A stretch of DNA of 64,000 bases from Novipirellula galeiformis. GTDB taxonomy: Bacteria; Planctomycetota; Planctomycetia; Pirellulales; Pirellulaceae. The notes beneath the pieces were generated by a model, which made no database searches, was not told the origin of the DNA, and saw nothing but the letters and a program-made list of their open reading frames with translations. Of the stretch, positions 27,988-36,306 are shown piece by piece; within the stretch, counting starts at the first letter, position 1; the number at the start of each line of letters is the position of its first letter. The DNA lies in assembly GCF_007860095.1 (NCBI RefSeq), contig NZ_SJPT01000006.1, positions 248,001-312,000 of the forward strand. The letters are read 5' to 3'. The translations under genes and the position numbers were made by a program.

Positions 27988-29601
27988 ATGTATCGTTGGT
28001 TGCTCTGTTTTCGCTATCTGCAAACCCGCTATATCGCTCTGGCATCGATTATTAGTGTGACGCTAGGCGTTGCTACCTTGATCGTCGTCAACAGCGTGAT
28101 GGCTGGTTTTTCAGCTGAGATGCACGATCGGCTGCATGGTCTGGCATCGGACATTTTGATTGAATGCCACACCAGCGGCGGAATGCCGGATCCCGACGCT
28201 CATTTGCGTGAGATCAAAAAGGTCTGTGGTGACAAAATTGCTGGCGCCTCGGTCAGCGTGCATGTCCCCAGCATGTTGGGGATCGACTTCAACGGGCAAC
28301 AAATCGCCCGCCATGTCAATTTGGTCGGACTTGATCCCGAAACCTACGACTCCGTCAGCCAGTTCGGGCAATTCCTGCTACACCCGGAAAACCAAACGGC
28401 CGTCAGCTTCGATCTTCGCGAAGAGGGATTCGCCCCCGACCGTGAAGGTTTCCCCGCCTCGGGATGGCGTTATCGCCGTGCTCGATCGGCGTACGAAAAC
28501 GCATTACAAATTGAACGCGACCGGATTGAGTCGCTCAAAGCACAACAAACCCAAGCGGCGGCCAACGCCGCGATCGCCCAGTCCGGCTCGACTGCCGGTG
28601 CACCCGAAGGCTCCAATCCCACCGTCGCTTCACACTCCGCTGAGCCTTCGCTGGGCCCCGTATTCTCGCCTGAATTGCTCGAAGGCAGCGGCGGCGAGGC
28701 TCCACGGGAGTTCGACCCCGGCCAAGAACAATACCCCGGCATCATCCTGGGCATCTCCACCTGTACCAGCAAAACTCGGGACACCGACGACGTCGTTCGC
28801 GACCATTACTATTGCCGTCCCGGCGACGACGTTCGCATGATGTTTCCCAATGCATCGGAAAACACCAAAGTCGTCAACCAAAAGTTCACCGTCGTCGACC
28901 TGTATGAATCCGGGATGAGCGAATACGACAGCACGTTTGCCTTTTGTCGTCTCGATCAATTGCAAAATTTCCGCGGCATGATCGACCCTCAAACCGGAAC
29001 GCGCAGCGTGACGACGATTCAATTGAAATTGATTGAAGGCGCCAGTCTGAATGAAGTGCGCGATGATCTTCGCCGTCGTTTCCCAGCCGATATGTATGCC
29101 TATAGCATTCAAACGTGGCGAGACATGCAGGGACCACTGCTGGCCGCAGTCCGTCTAGAGACGATGATTCTAAACATCCTGTTGTTCTTGATCATCGCCG
29201 TTGCTGGATTCGGCATTTTGGCCACCTTCTTCATGATTGTGGTCGAGAAAACTCGTGACATCGGAACGCTCAAGGCGCTTGGTGCCTCAGGCAAAGGGGT
29301 GATGAGCATCTTTTTGAGCTACGGATTGCTGTTGGGGTTTGTCGGCAGCGGTGCGGGGTTGGTCGGCGGGCTGATCTTCGTCAGCAAGATAAACGAGGTT
29401 GCGGCCTTGATCGAGAAAATCACCGGTCAAGAAGTGTTTGACCCGACGGTTTATTACTTCAACACCATTCCCACGATCGTGGATCCCTTTACCCTCGTGT
29501 GGGTGATGGCAGGCGCTATCACGATTGCGGCTTTAGCCAGTGTGTTGCCGGCGCTCCGCGCCGCGAGAATGCATCCGGTTCGAGCGCTTCGCTTTGAATA
29601 A
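27988..29601 (+). CDS. LolC/LolE-type ABC transporter permease (FtsX family)
   Basis: A 537-residue inner-membrane protein. An N-terminal membrane segment (residues ~17-45, ALASIISVTLGVATLIVVNSVMAGF) is followed by a MacB-type periplasmic region of about 340 residues. Three more membrane segments form the FtsX domain near the C-terminus (ILNILLFLIIAVAGFGIL, GVMSIFLSYGLLLGFVGSG, LVWVMAGAITIAALASVLP), ending in PALRAARMHPVRALRFE. LolCDE extracts lipoproteins from the inner membrane for transfer to LolA. Only one permease gene is present, so it may act as a homodimer. A low-complexity Ala/Gln/Pro-rich insert (residues ~185-235) breaks the periplasmic part. LolD-type ATPase follows 55 bp later. 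Confidence 0.9.
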   Translation: MYRWLLCFRYLQTRYIALASIISVTLGVATLIVVNSVMAGFSAEMHDRLHGLASDILIECHTSGGMPDPDAHLREIKKVCGDKIAGASVSVHVPSMLGIDFNGQQIARHVNLVGLDPETYDSVSQFGQFLLHPENQTAVSFDLREEGFAPDREGFPASGWRYRRARSAYENALQIERDRIESLKAQQTQAAANAAIAQSGSTAGAPEGSNPTVASHSAEPSLGPVFSPELLEGSGGEAPREFDPGQEQYPGIILGISTCTSKTRDTDDVVRDHYYCRPGDDVRMMFPNASENTKVVNQKFTVVDLYESGMSEYDSTFAFCRLDQLQNFRGMIDPQTGTRSVTTIQLKLIEGASLNEVRDDLRRRFPADMYAYSIQTWRDMQGPLLAAVRLETMILNILLFLIIAVAGFGILATFFMIVVEKTRDIGTLKALGASGKGVMSIFLSYGLLLGFVGSGAGLVGGLIFVSKINEVAALIEKITGQEVFDPTVYYFNTIPTIVDPFTLVWVMAGAITIAALASVLPALRAARMHPVRALRFE

Positions 29602-29656
29602 GATCCTTGCTTTGCGACGCCAAGCGATAGCCCTGCATCCCCATTAAGATTCCAAC

Positions 29657-30379
29657 ATGAACGCTGAATTTGTTCTTCAAGCTTGCGGTATCCACAAGAG
29701 CTATCACAAAAACAAAATCGAAGTCCCCGTACTTCGTGGGATCGACGTCAATATCACCGCGGGCAAGATCAATGCATTGATCGGGCGATCCGGCAGTGGG
29801 AAAAGCACGTTGATGCACTTGTTGGCGACATTGGATCGCCCCGATACCGGCGAGATAATGTTTCAGGGCAAACGGATTGACGACGCCCCACGAGCGGCAC
29901 GTGATGCCTATCGTAACCAAGACATTGGCATCATCTTCCAGTTCTATCACTTGCTACCCGAGCTGACGGCACTCGAAAACGTGCTCGCTCCGATCATGAT
30001 CCGCCAAAGCTTGTGGGGTTACTTCCGCAATCGAAAAGAAATCCGCAAGCGTGCCGAAGCGATGCTCGACCGCGTCGGTCTATCGCACCGTGCGACACAC
30101 CGTCCGGCCGAGATGAGTGGCGGTGAGATGCAGCGCGCCGCGATCGCTCGCGCCCTGATGACCGACCCTTCGCTGTTGCTAGCCGACGAACCGACCGGGA
30201 ATCTCGATACCGAAACCGGCGAATCGATTTTAAAGCTGCTCGTGGAACTGAACCAGCAAGATCACTTGACCATCGTGATGATCACCCATGATGACGCCAT
30301 CGCTGAGAAAGCCGATGTCTGCTATCGCATGCAAGACGGGTTGCTCGAAACGACGCACTGCGCACGGCACGCCGCGTGA
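29657..30379 (+). CDS. lolD: LolD-type ABC transporter ATP-binding protein
   Basis: A 240-residue ATPase with Walker A GRSGSGKST, Q-loop FQFYHLLPELTALENV, signature MSGGEMQRAAIARAL, Walker B LLLADEPTGNLD and switch His in VMITHDD. Sequence and length fit the MacB/LolD/FtsE class that pairs with FtsX-fold permeases. The upstream gene encodes such a permease, so the pair probably forms one lipoprotein-export or mechanotransmission-type transporter. Assignment to Lol rather than MacB or FtsE is by the permease type. Confidence 0.9.
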   Translation: MNAEFVLQACGIHKSYHKNKIEVPVLRGIDVNITAGKINALIGRSGSGKSTLMHLLATLDRPDTGEIMFQGKRIDDAPRAARDAYRNQDIGIIFQFYHLLPELTALENVLAPIMIRQSLWGYFRNRKEIRKRAEAMLDRVGLSHRATHRPAEMSGGEMQRAAIARALMTDPSLLLADEPTGNLDTETGESILKLLVELNQQDHLTIVMITHDDAIAEKADVCYRMQDGLLETTHCARHAA

Positions 30380-30439
30380 AGGGAAACCCCGAAATGAAGC
30401 TCCATCGGACAAGAACGGACGGAGCCACTAAAGCGGAAT

Positions 30440-30477
30440 GGGGTTTATCCCGAACGCGTTAGCGCGGGAACATCCCC
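30440..30477. repeat. Imperfect palindrome between convergent genes
   Basis: GGGGTTTATCCCGAACGCGTT followed by AGCGCGGGAACATCCCC. Outer GGGG/CCCC and inner CCCG/CGGG pair; the centre contains ACGCGT. It lies between the convergent lolD and YTV-like genes and could end both transcripts, but has no T-run. The core CGCGTTAGCG resembles the dispersed palindrome family. Confidence 0.4.
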
Positions 30478-30493
30478 GGCTACCATCGTTGGA

Positions 30494-32149
30494 TTACGTA
30501 TGGCGAGCGTAAACCGGATTCCACTGAATCCGAAACCCCGCTTCGTTCGCTTTCAGCGAAGGTTGCGGAAGAGACTCTTCGTCCTCTGGATCGACCGCGG
30601 AATCTTGGCTCGAGTCCGAATTGGTCGGCGGGCCGATCTCAATACTCTTCAGGCGGGTTTTGGGTTCGTTGCTTGCTTCATCCGCCGTGTCGGTCTCTGT
30701 GCTCACGCTATCACTTTTGGGTGGTGACAAAACCGAATGACCACTGGAATCTTCCGCAACCGGAGCGAGGCTGGGTTGCGAAACAATGGGCTGCGAAACA
30801 ACCGGTGAACTTACGATGGGCGAACTGCTCACCGCAGGAGTGCTGTAAGACGTACTTGGCACCGAGAACGACGAGTACCCATTGATAATCGCGGGACTAA
30901 AGGGGTCGTAGTACGACAGCGGCACACGCTGAACGACTTGCCTTGGTACCATTTGCGTTTCCGAGTACGGCACATACTTTTGAACCGTGACCGGACGCCG
31001 CACCTTGTGGGTGTACGCTTCTTGCTCGTAATACTGAACCTGAACGGGTTCTTTACGTGTTTCGTAAACCGTGCGAGTCGATTGCACAGGCACCTTGCGC
31101 ACCTGTTCCTCGGTAACCCAACGTTGCTGTTGAACCGGCACCTTGCGAGTCTTGGTCTCGGTAACGGGGCGTTGAACGACGTACGGCACCTTGCGAACCT
31201 CGGTCGTGGCCACCATTCGCGTGGTTTGCACCGGCACGTTTTGGGTCACGGTTTCGCTCTGCATTCGGGTCGTTTGCACAGGCACCTTCTGAGTCACCAT
31301 CTCCGTCTGCATCCGTTGTACCTGTACCGGCACTTGAACCTGTTGCACCTGGGGAACATAACTAGTCTGGGCAACCTGCTGCTGGATATAGTTGGGGCGA
31401 TAGGCCATTTGGGTTTGCACGGTGGGCGGCGTCATCATCGGCGTGACGGCGTAGGCGCCGCGAACCCGAGCGAAAATTCCCAGCGGCCCTGGCGTGGCAT
31501 AGGCATTGGGAACGTACTGCATCCCGTATTGAAGTTGCCCCGGATTGACCACTTGCTGCGCGACATAGCCGCCGGCATCCACCGTCTGGGTTTGCATCGT
31601 GGTCACCGGACGCAACGAAGTGTATTGCTGAGTTTGATACTGGGTTTCCACCACCGGCCGCTGAACCGCGTATTGTTGATCGTAGTACTGTGTCTCCACG
31701 ACAGGCCGCTGGACCGTGTACTGTTGCTGTTGGTAGCTCGTCTCGACGACCGGTTTGTAGGTCGTGTATTGTTCTTCTCGCTCGGCGGTTTCGGTCACGT
31801 AGCGAGTTTCGGTCACCGTCTCATCGCGATACGACGTCTCCACCACCGGCTTCCAAACCGTGAAACGCTCTTCACGATAATGGGTTTCGACCACCGGTTT
31901 GGCGACCTTGTACTCTCGCTCTTCGGTCCGTGTTTTCAGTACCGGTCGATAGCTGGTGACCTCCTCTTCGACGTAGCTCGTTTCGTAGGCCAAGCGAAAC
32001 CGTTGGACCGTTTCGGGCTGCATCACGGTTTCGCATTGCAAGCGATACGTTGGCTCAAAACAGCATGCCTCCTGGGCACCTACATTGACGTTGGCCAAAG
32101 TCGAAGTCGCCGCAAACAGAAGTGTCGTTGAGAAAAGTCGTCGTTTCAT
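30494..32149 (-). CDS. YTV-like repeat secreted protein (probable cell-wall protein)
   Basis: A 551-residue protein with a signal peptide (MKRRLFSTTLLFAATSTLANVNVGAQ) and then a CC pair. Residues ~40-190 are short repeats of about 20 residues around (T/K)PVVET(S/H/Q)Y and QYT(V/T). A middle region has YIQQQVAQTSYVPQVQQ. Residues ~270-400 hold repeats of (R/Q)KVPVQ.TR and QTTRM. The tail is Ser/Pro-rich and acidic. Tyr, Thr, Val and Gln dominate. The pattern fits the YTV-type proteins reported from Rhodopirellula cell walls (from memory). Probably structural and exported; the repeats may form crosslinked fibres (inference). Single gene, convergent with the ABC operon. Confidence 0.75.
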   Translation of the reverse strand: MKRRLFSTTLLFAATSTLANVNVGAQEACCFEPTYRLQCETVMQPETVQRFRLAYETSYVEEEVTSYRPVLKTRTEEREYKVAKPVVETHYREERFTVWKPVVETSYRDETVTETRYVTETAEREEQYTTYKPVVETSYQQQQYTVQRPVVETQYYDQQYAVQRPVVETQYQTQQYTSLRPVTTMQTQTVDAGGYVAQQVVNPGQLQYGMQYVPNAYATPGPLGIFARVRGAYAVTPMMTPPTVQTQMAYRPNYIQQQVAQTSYVPQVQQVQVPVQVQRMQTEMVTQKVPVQTTRMQSETVTQNVPVQTTRMVATTEVRKVPYVVQRPVTETKTRKVPVQQQRWVTEEQVRKVPVQSTRTVYETRKEPVQVQYYEQEAYTHKVRRPVTVQKYVPYSETQMVPRQVVQRVPLSYYDPFSPAIINGYSSFSVPSTSYSTPAVSSSPIVSSPVVSQPIVSQPSLAPVAEDSSGHSVLSPPKSDSVSTETDTADEASNEPKTRLKSIEIGPPTNSDSSQDSAVDPEDEESLPQPSLKANEAGFRIQWNPVYARHT

Positions 32150-32828
32150 GTTTTGGGTCGTTCGCAGGACGAGTCACTGAAATCATTTCCGCTATCTTTC
32201 CCCCCCCCATTATGCACAAGCACCGATCGCAGTGGGGTAGTTAGCGCAGCGTCTTGAAGACATTCGTCCTCAAGGCTCCACCTACAAGGTTAGGCAAGAC
32301 TTGAGAAAAAAGTAGTCAAAACACTGAAAAAAACGCACTTTCGCTGCCGAACAGGGGTGCTAAATTCGCCATTCCCCCTGGGCTGTTTATTTAACGCTAC
32401 AACCGTTGCATTTTCGCAACTTCGGTACCTCCAGAGTCAAACACTCGCTCGATTTCGCAAAGCAGGTAGGGTCCGCGCCCTAGGATCCGAAGCAAACGCC
32501 GCACGCGAACGCGGCGTGGCGGTAGCTCCGTTTGATGCGAAAAGTCGTCACGACCCGCAAAGGAATTGCTGAACAAGGTCTCGATCGCCGACGGCGGCAA
32601 TCGCTCCAATTTGGGGTACCGGAATATCCGGTCTGGGTAAAGGAGTTGCGTGCCGTCAATCTTGCCTGCGGGCAGCACAGGGTCCCGGCCAACACAGAGT
32701 CCCGGCCAACACAGAGCCCCGGGCAACACAGAGCCCCGGGCAACACAGGGTCGTCATCGCGTTTCGAGCGATCATGGCCCTGCGCCCCCCTCCATCCCGC
32801 TGCGATGGATCAAGCGTGGATGTCGATT
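32150..32828. other. Intergenic region with tandem repeat
   Basis: About 680 bp after the start of the YTV-like gene. Apart from the 17 bp tandem repeat at 32675-32750 I see no gene. 32235-32275 (CAGCGTCTTGAAGACATTCG and onward) resembles a repeat found in other planctomycetes (from memory). Open frames here lack family similarity. Confidence 0.4.
32675..32750. repeat. Tandem repeat, 17 bp, about 4.5 copies
   Basis: Units ACACAGAGYCCCGGSCA at 32675-32691, 32692-32708, 32709-32725 and 32726-32742, plus a partial copy to 32750. The third and fourth copies are identical. It lies just downstream (on the minus strand) of the Rieske gene. No spacers, so not a CRISPR array. Confidence 0.9.
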
Positions 32829-33134
32829 TCAAATGTCGATTTCGATGCGACCGTCACGTTGGCGGACCGCAAACGTCTTTTGCAGCGGTTGCCGATTGAT
32901 CGTCTGAATGCCGGTCGCCAATTCATATTGCCAACCATGCCAAGGACAGGTCACGCAGCCGCCGGCCACATGCCCTTGGGCAATCGGACCGCCTTGGTGG
33001 GCGCACATCCCATCGAGAGCGAAGAGTTCGCCCTCATTTTGAAAGATGGCAATCACTTGGCCTTCGACCAAAACCTCGATCGCTTTCCCCTCGCCACAGT
33101 CCTCCAGGGCCGCAACGTCAATCCACTGTCCCAT
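32829..33134 (-). CDS. Rieske [2Fe-2S] ferredoxin-like protein
   Basis: A 101-residue single-domain protein. Cluster ligands are Cys44 and His46 (MCAHQGGP) and Cys63 and His66 (CPWHGWQY), in the usual C-x-H ... C-x2-H arrangement. It has no signal peptide and no second domain, so it is a soluble electron carrier like the NirD or dioxygenase-ferredoxin type. No oxygenase, reductase or nitrite reductase gene is next to it, so the partner is unknown. It diverges from the M16 peptidase gene. Confidence 0.93.
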   Translation of the reverse strand: MGQWIDVAALEDCGEGKAIEVLVEGQVIAIFQNEGELFALDGMCAHQGGPIAQGHVAGGCVTCPWHGWQYELATGIQTINRQPLQKTFAVRQRDGRIEIDI

Positions 33135-33324
33135 TCGCTATTCCCTCTTCTCTCGGCTCGATGTTCGGTCGATATGGAGTGTAGGCCGCTTTTACCCCAA
33201 CATGATTCGCCCTCAATGGCTGAGCCCATTATCAACGATTGGGAGCAAACGTTACAATCACAGCTCAATCTTAGCTAACTCACTTAGCTAACCATCGACA
33301 CGTCAACACGGAGCACTCGCTGCA

Positions 33325-36168
33325 ATGGATTTCAGAAACCAAGTTGATTCACTTCGAGCCCGCTTATTCGCTAGCCATCGACGTCGGGGGCTGCTAGCGC
33401 TGTGGGTCTCCGTTTCCGTCGTCACCTCGGTGATTGCCGATCAACCTCAACCGTCCCCATCCGCGAAGTCTCCTCCCACCCAAAGCTCCACCCCCGTGCC
33501 AACAAAAGTAACCGAACTCGAAGGAATCTCCGAATATACGTTCGAAAACGGAGTGCGAGTGCTGTTGTTCCCAGACGAGAGCAAGGAAGTGGTCACGGTG
33601 AACATGACCGTGTTGGTCGGTTCACGACACGAGGGTTACGGCGAAGCGGGGATGGCGCACTTACTCGAACACATGTTGTTCAAAGGGACGCCAACTTTCC
33701 CCGAAGTTCCCAAGGCGCTGACCGACCGCGGGGCTCGGTTCAACGGCACGACATGGCTGGACCGCACGAATTATTACGAAACGCTTCCCGCTAGCGACGA
33801 GAACCTACGTTTTGCACTCGATTTGGAATCGGATCGTTTACTGAACAGCTTCGTCCGCGGCGAAGACTTGGCGAGTGAAATGACGGTCGTTCGCAACGAG
33901 TTTGAACGCGGCGAAAACTCGCCGATCCGCGTGCTGATGCAACGCATGCAATCGGCCGCTTTCGATTGGCACAATTACGGCCAATCGACGATCGGAAACC
34001 GCAGCGATATTGAGCGGGTGCCAGTCGTCAAGCTTCGCCAATTCTACAAAAAATACTATCGCCCCGATAACGTAATGCTGATCGTGGCGGGGAAATTTGA
34101 TCCGGAATTCGCACTGCAACAGATCACAGAGACCTTTGGCGTGCTGAAGTCGCCGGACACCCCGATCGATTCCACCTATACCACCGAACCACCTCAAGAC
34201 GGTGAACGAACAGTCGTATTGCGGCGCGTCGGTGATGTTCAATATGTCGGCGCGGCATATCACATTCCCTCGGGTAGCCATGCCGATTACGCTGCCATGA
34301 AAGCGCTCGTCTACGTGCTCGGCGACGAACCGAGCGGCCGGCTTTACAAGCAGATGGTCGAAGCAAAAATCGCCAGCAACGTGTTCACGCTGGCGTACGG
34401 TTTAACCGAACCGGGGCTGTTCATGGGAATCGCCGAGATCCCTGAGGAGCACTCGATCGAGCAAGCGAGGCAAACGCTGATCGACATTATCGAGAAGTCC
34501 CTCTCGGAGTCACCGATCACGGAACAGGAAGTCGAGCGCGCGAAGCAACAAATTTTGAAGGAGCGAGAACTTGAATCGTCCGACACCGACAAGATCGCGG
34601 TCGCGCTGAGCGATTGGGCCGCCCAGGGCGATTGGCGTCTGTATTTACTCTATCGCGACCGGATTGAAAATTTAACGGTCGCGCAGGTTCAAGAAGCGGC
34701 GAAAAAGTACTTCGTTCGCAACAACCGCACCGTGGGCTTGTTCATTCCGAGCGAGCAATCCGAGCGAGTCGCGATTCCTGAATCGCCCAACTTGGTCGAA
34801 CTGTTTAAAGATTACGAAGGACGTGAAGCGGTCGCTGCGGGCGAAATGTTTGATCCCGCTCCATTGGCGATCGAAGCACGAACCACACGTGGCGAGTTGG
34901 TGGGAGGCATTCGCTATGCGATGTTGCCCAAGAAAACCCGTGGTGGATCGGTCACGTTGAATATGACCCTGCGTTTCGGAACCGGCGAAACCTTGAAGGG
35001 CAAGATCGGCGCGGTCGAGTTACTTGGCATGTTGATGGCCAAGGGAACCCGCGAACTGGACTACCAACAATTCCAAGATGAACTGACTCGATTGCGTGCC
35101 GAATTGTCGATCAGCAGCACCGTAGGGCTGTTGCAATTGCAAGTCAAAACGAAAAAAGAATTCTTGCCGGAAGTCGTCCAGTTGATCGGCAAGGTACTGC
35201 GAGAACCACGACTTTCGTCTGAGGAACTCGAAGTGATTCGCCGCCAAGTCATCACCAGTCTGCAGCAAAGCAAGAACGAACCCCAAGCACTCGCGCCGCT
35301 GTCGGTCCGCAAGCGATTGGCACCGTACGAATCGGACAACGTGCTCTACGTTCAATCGATCGACGAACAATTGCAGATGTATTCAAGTGTCACCGCCGAC
35401 CAGATCAAACAACTACACGACAACTTCCTCGGCAACCAAGCCGGTGAAGTCGCCGCAGTGGGTGATTTTGATGCAGAAGAACTCCAATCGTGGATCGCGA
35501 AAGAATTGAACGATTGGACTGTTGCGGAGCCCTATGTTCGCGTCGACCGCAATCCTCATCCTGAGACCGAAGGCTCGCTCGAGGCGATTGAAACACCGGA
35601 CAAGGCCAACGCATTCTTTTACAGCAGCGAACAATACGAGTTGAACGATGCCGATCCCGCCTACGCCTCGTTGGTGCTTGGAAACTTCATCCTCGGTGGG
35701 GGCAGCCTGAGCAGCCGATTGGCAGACCGCGTTCGCCAACAAGAGGGATTGTCTTACGGCGTCCGCAGTAGCGTGATTGCTCGGGCGCGAGACAATCGTG
35801 TCGACTTCACACTCTACGCGATCACCAATCCGGCCAATCGAGAAAAGCTGATTCGCGTGATTCGCGAAGAGATCGACCGGATTCGCCAGGACGGCATCAC
35901 GTCCGAAGAATTGCAGAAAGCCAAGTTGGCTTACTTGCAACGCAACCGCGTCAGCCGGGCAGACGATTCCTCGTTGGCTTCGGAGCTATTAAGCACGATC
36001 TTTAACGAGCGAACGATGGCCTACGAAGCCGAGCACGAAGCGCAAATCGAAGCGGCAACGGTGGAGTCGGTCAACGATGCGATCCGCACCTATATCCAAC
36101 CTGAGAATTTGGTGATGGCCATCGCAGGCGACTTTGCCAACGTCAAAGAGGAAAACGCGAAAGAGTAA
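33325..36168 (+). CDS. M16-family zinc metallopeptidase, two-domain, secreted
   Basis: A 947-residue exported peptidase with a signal peptide (about residues 20-38, LLALWVSVSVVTSVIA). The first M16 unit has the inverted zinc motif HxxEH (His112, Glu115, His116 in AHLLEHMLFKGT) and the third ligand Glu192 (VRNEFERGEN), 76 residues later as expected. The second unit (~505-940) lacks HxxEH (AVELLGMLMAKGT) and is the usual inactive half; it keeps the substrate-binding Arg/Tyr of RVRQQEGLSYGVRSS. Such clam-shell enzymes degrade small peptides and unfolded fragments in the periplasm (PqqL-like). No cofactor or precursor peptide gene is adjacent. Confidence 0.93.
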   Translation: MDFRNQVDSLRARLFASHRRRGLLALWVSVSVVTSVIADQPQPSPSAKSPPTQSSTPVPTKVTELEGISEYTFENGVRVLLFPDESKEVVTVNMTVLVGSRHEGYGEAGMAHLLEHMLFKGTPTFPEVPKALTDRGARFNGTTWLDRTNYYETLPASDENLRFALDLESDRLLNSFVRGEDLASEMTVVRNEFERGENSPIRVLMQRMQSAAFDWHNYGQSTIGNRSDIERVPVVKLRQFYKKYYRPDNVMLIVAGKFDPEFALQQITETFGVLKSPDTPIDSTYTTEPPQDGERTVVLRRVGDVQYVGAAYHIPSGSHADYAAMKALVYVLGDEPSGRLYKQMVEAKIASNVFTLAYGLTEPGLFMGIAEIPEEHSIEQARQTLIDIIEKSLSESPITEQEVERAKQQILKERELESSDTDKIAVALSDWAAQGDWRLYLLYRDRIENLTVAQVQEAAKKYFVRNNRTVGLFIPSEQSERVAIPESPNLVELFKDYEGREAVAAGEMFDPAPLAIEARTTRGELVGGIRYAMLPKKTRGGSVTLNMTLRFGTGETLKGKIGAVELLGMLMAKGTRELDYQQFQDELTRLRAELSISSTVGLLQLQVKTKKEFLPEVVQLIGKVLREPRLSSEELEVIRRQVITSLQQSKNEPQALAPLSVRKRLAPYESDNVLYVQSIDEQLQMYSSVTADQIKQLHDNFLGNQAGEVAAVGDFDAEELQSWIAKELNDWTVAEPYVRVDRNPHPETEGSLEAIETPDKANAFFYSSEQYELNDADPAYASLVLGNFILGGGSLSSRLADRVRQQEGLSYGVRSSVIARARDNRVDFTLYAITNPANREKLIRVIREEIDRIRQDGITSEELQKAKLAYLQRNRVSRADDSSLASELLSTIFNERTMAYEAEHEAQIEAATVESVNDAIRTYIQPENLVMAIAGDFANVKEENAKE

Positions 36169-36306
36169 AAGAGCGTGCTCGTTTGGGCGGCGGACGAACC
36201 GAGTTTCGTCCGCCGCTAAACGCATCGGCACGAAGGATTCGGTCCTCGCTTCGATCTGCAAATCGCGAGCGTCATCGGCTGGACGGGCGTGATTCGTAGC
36301 GCAGCA

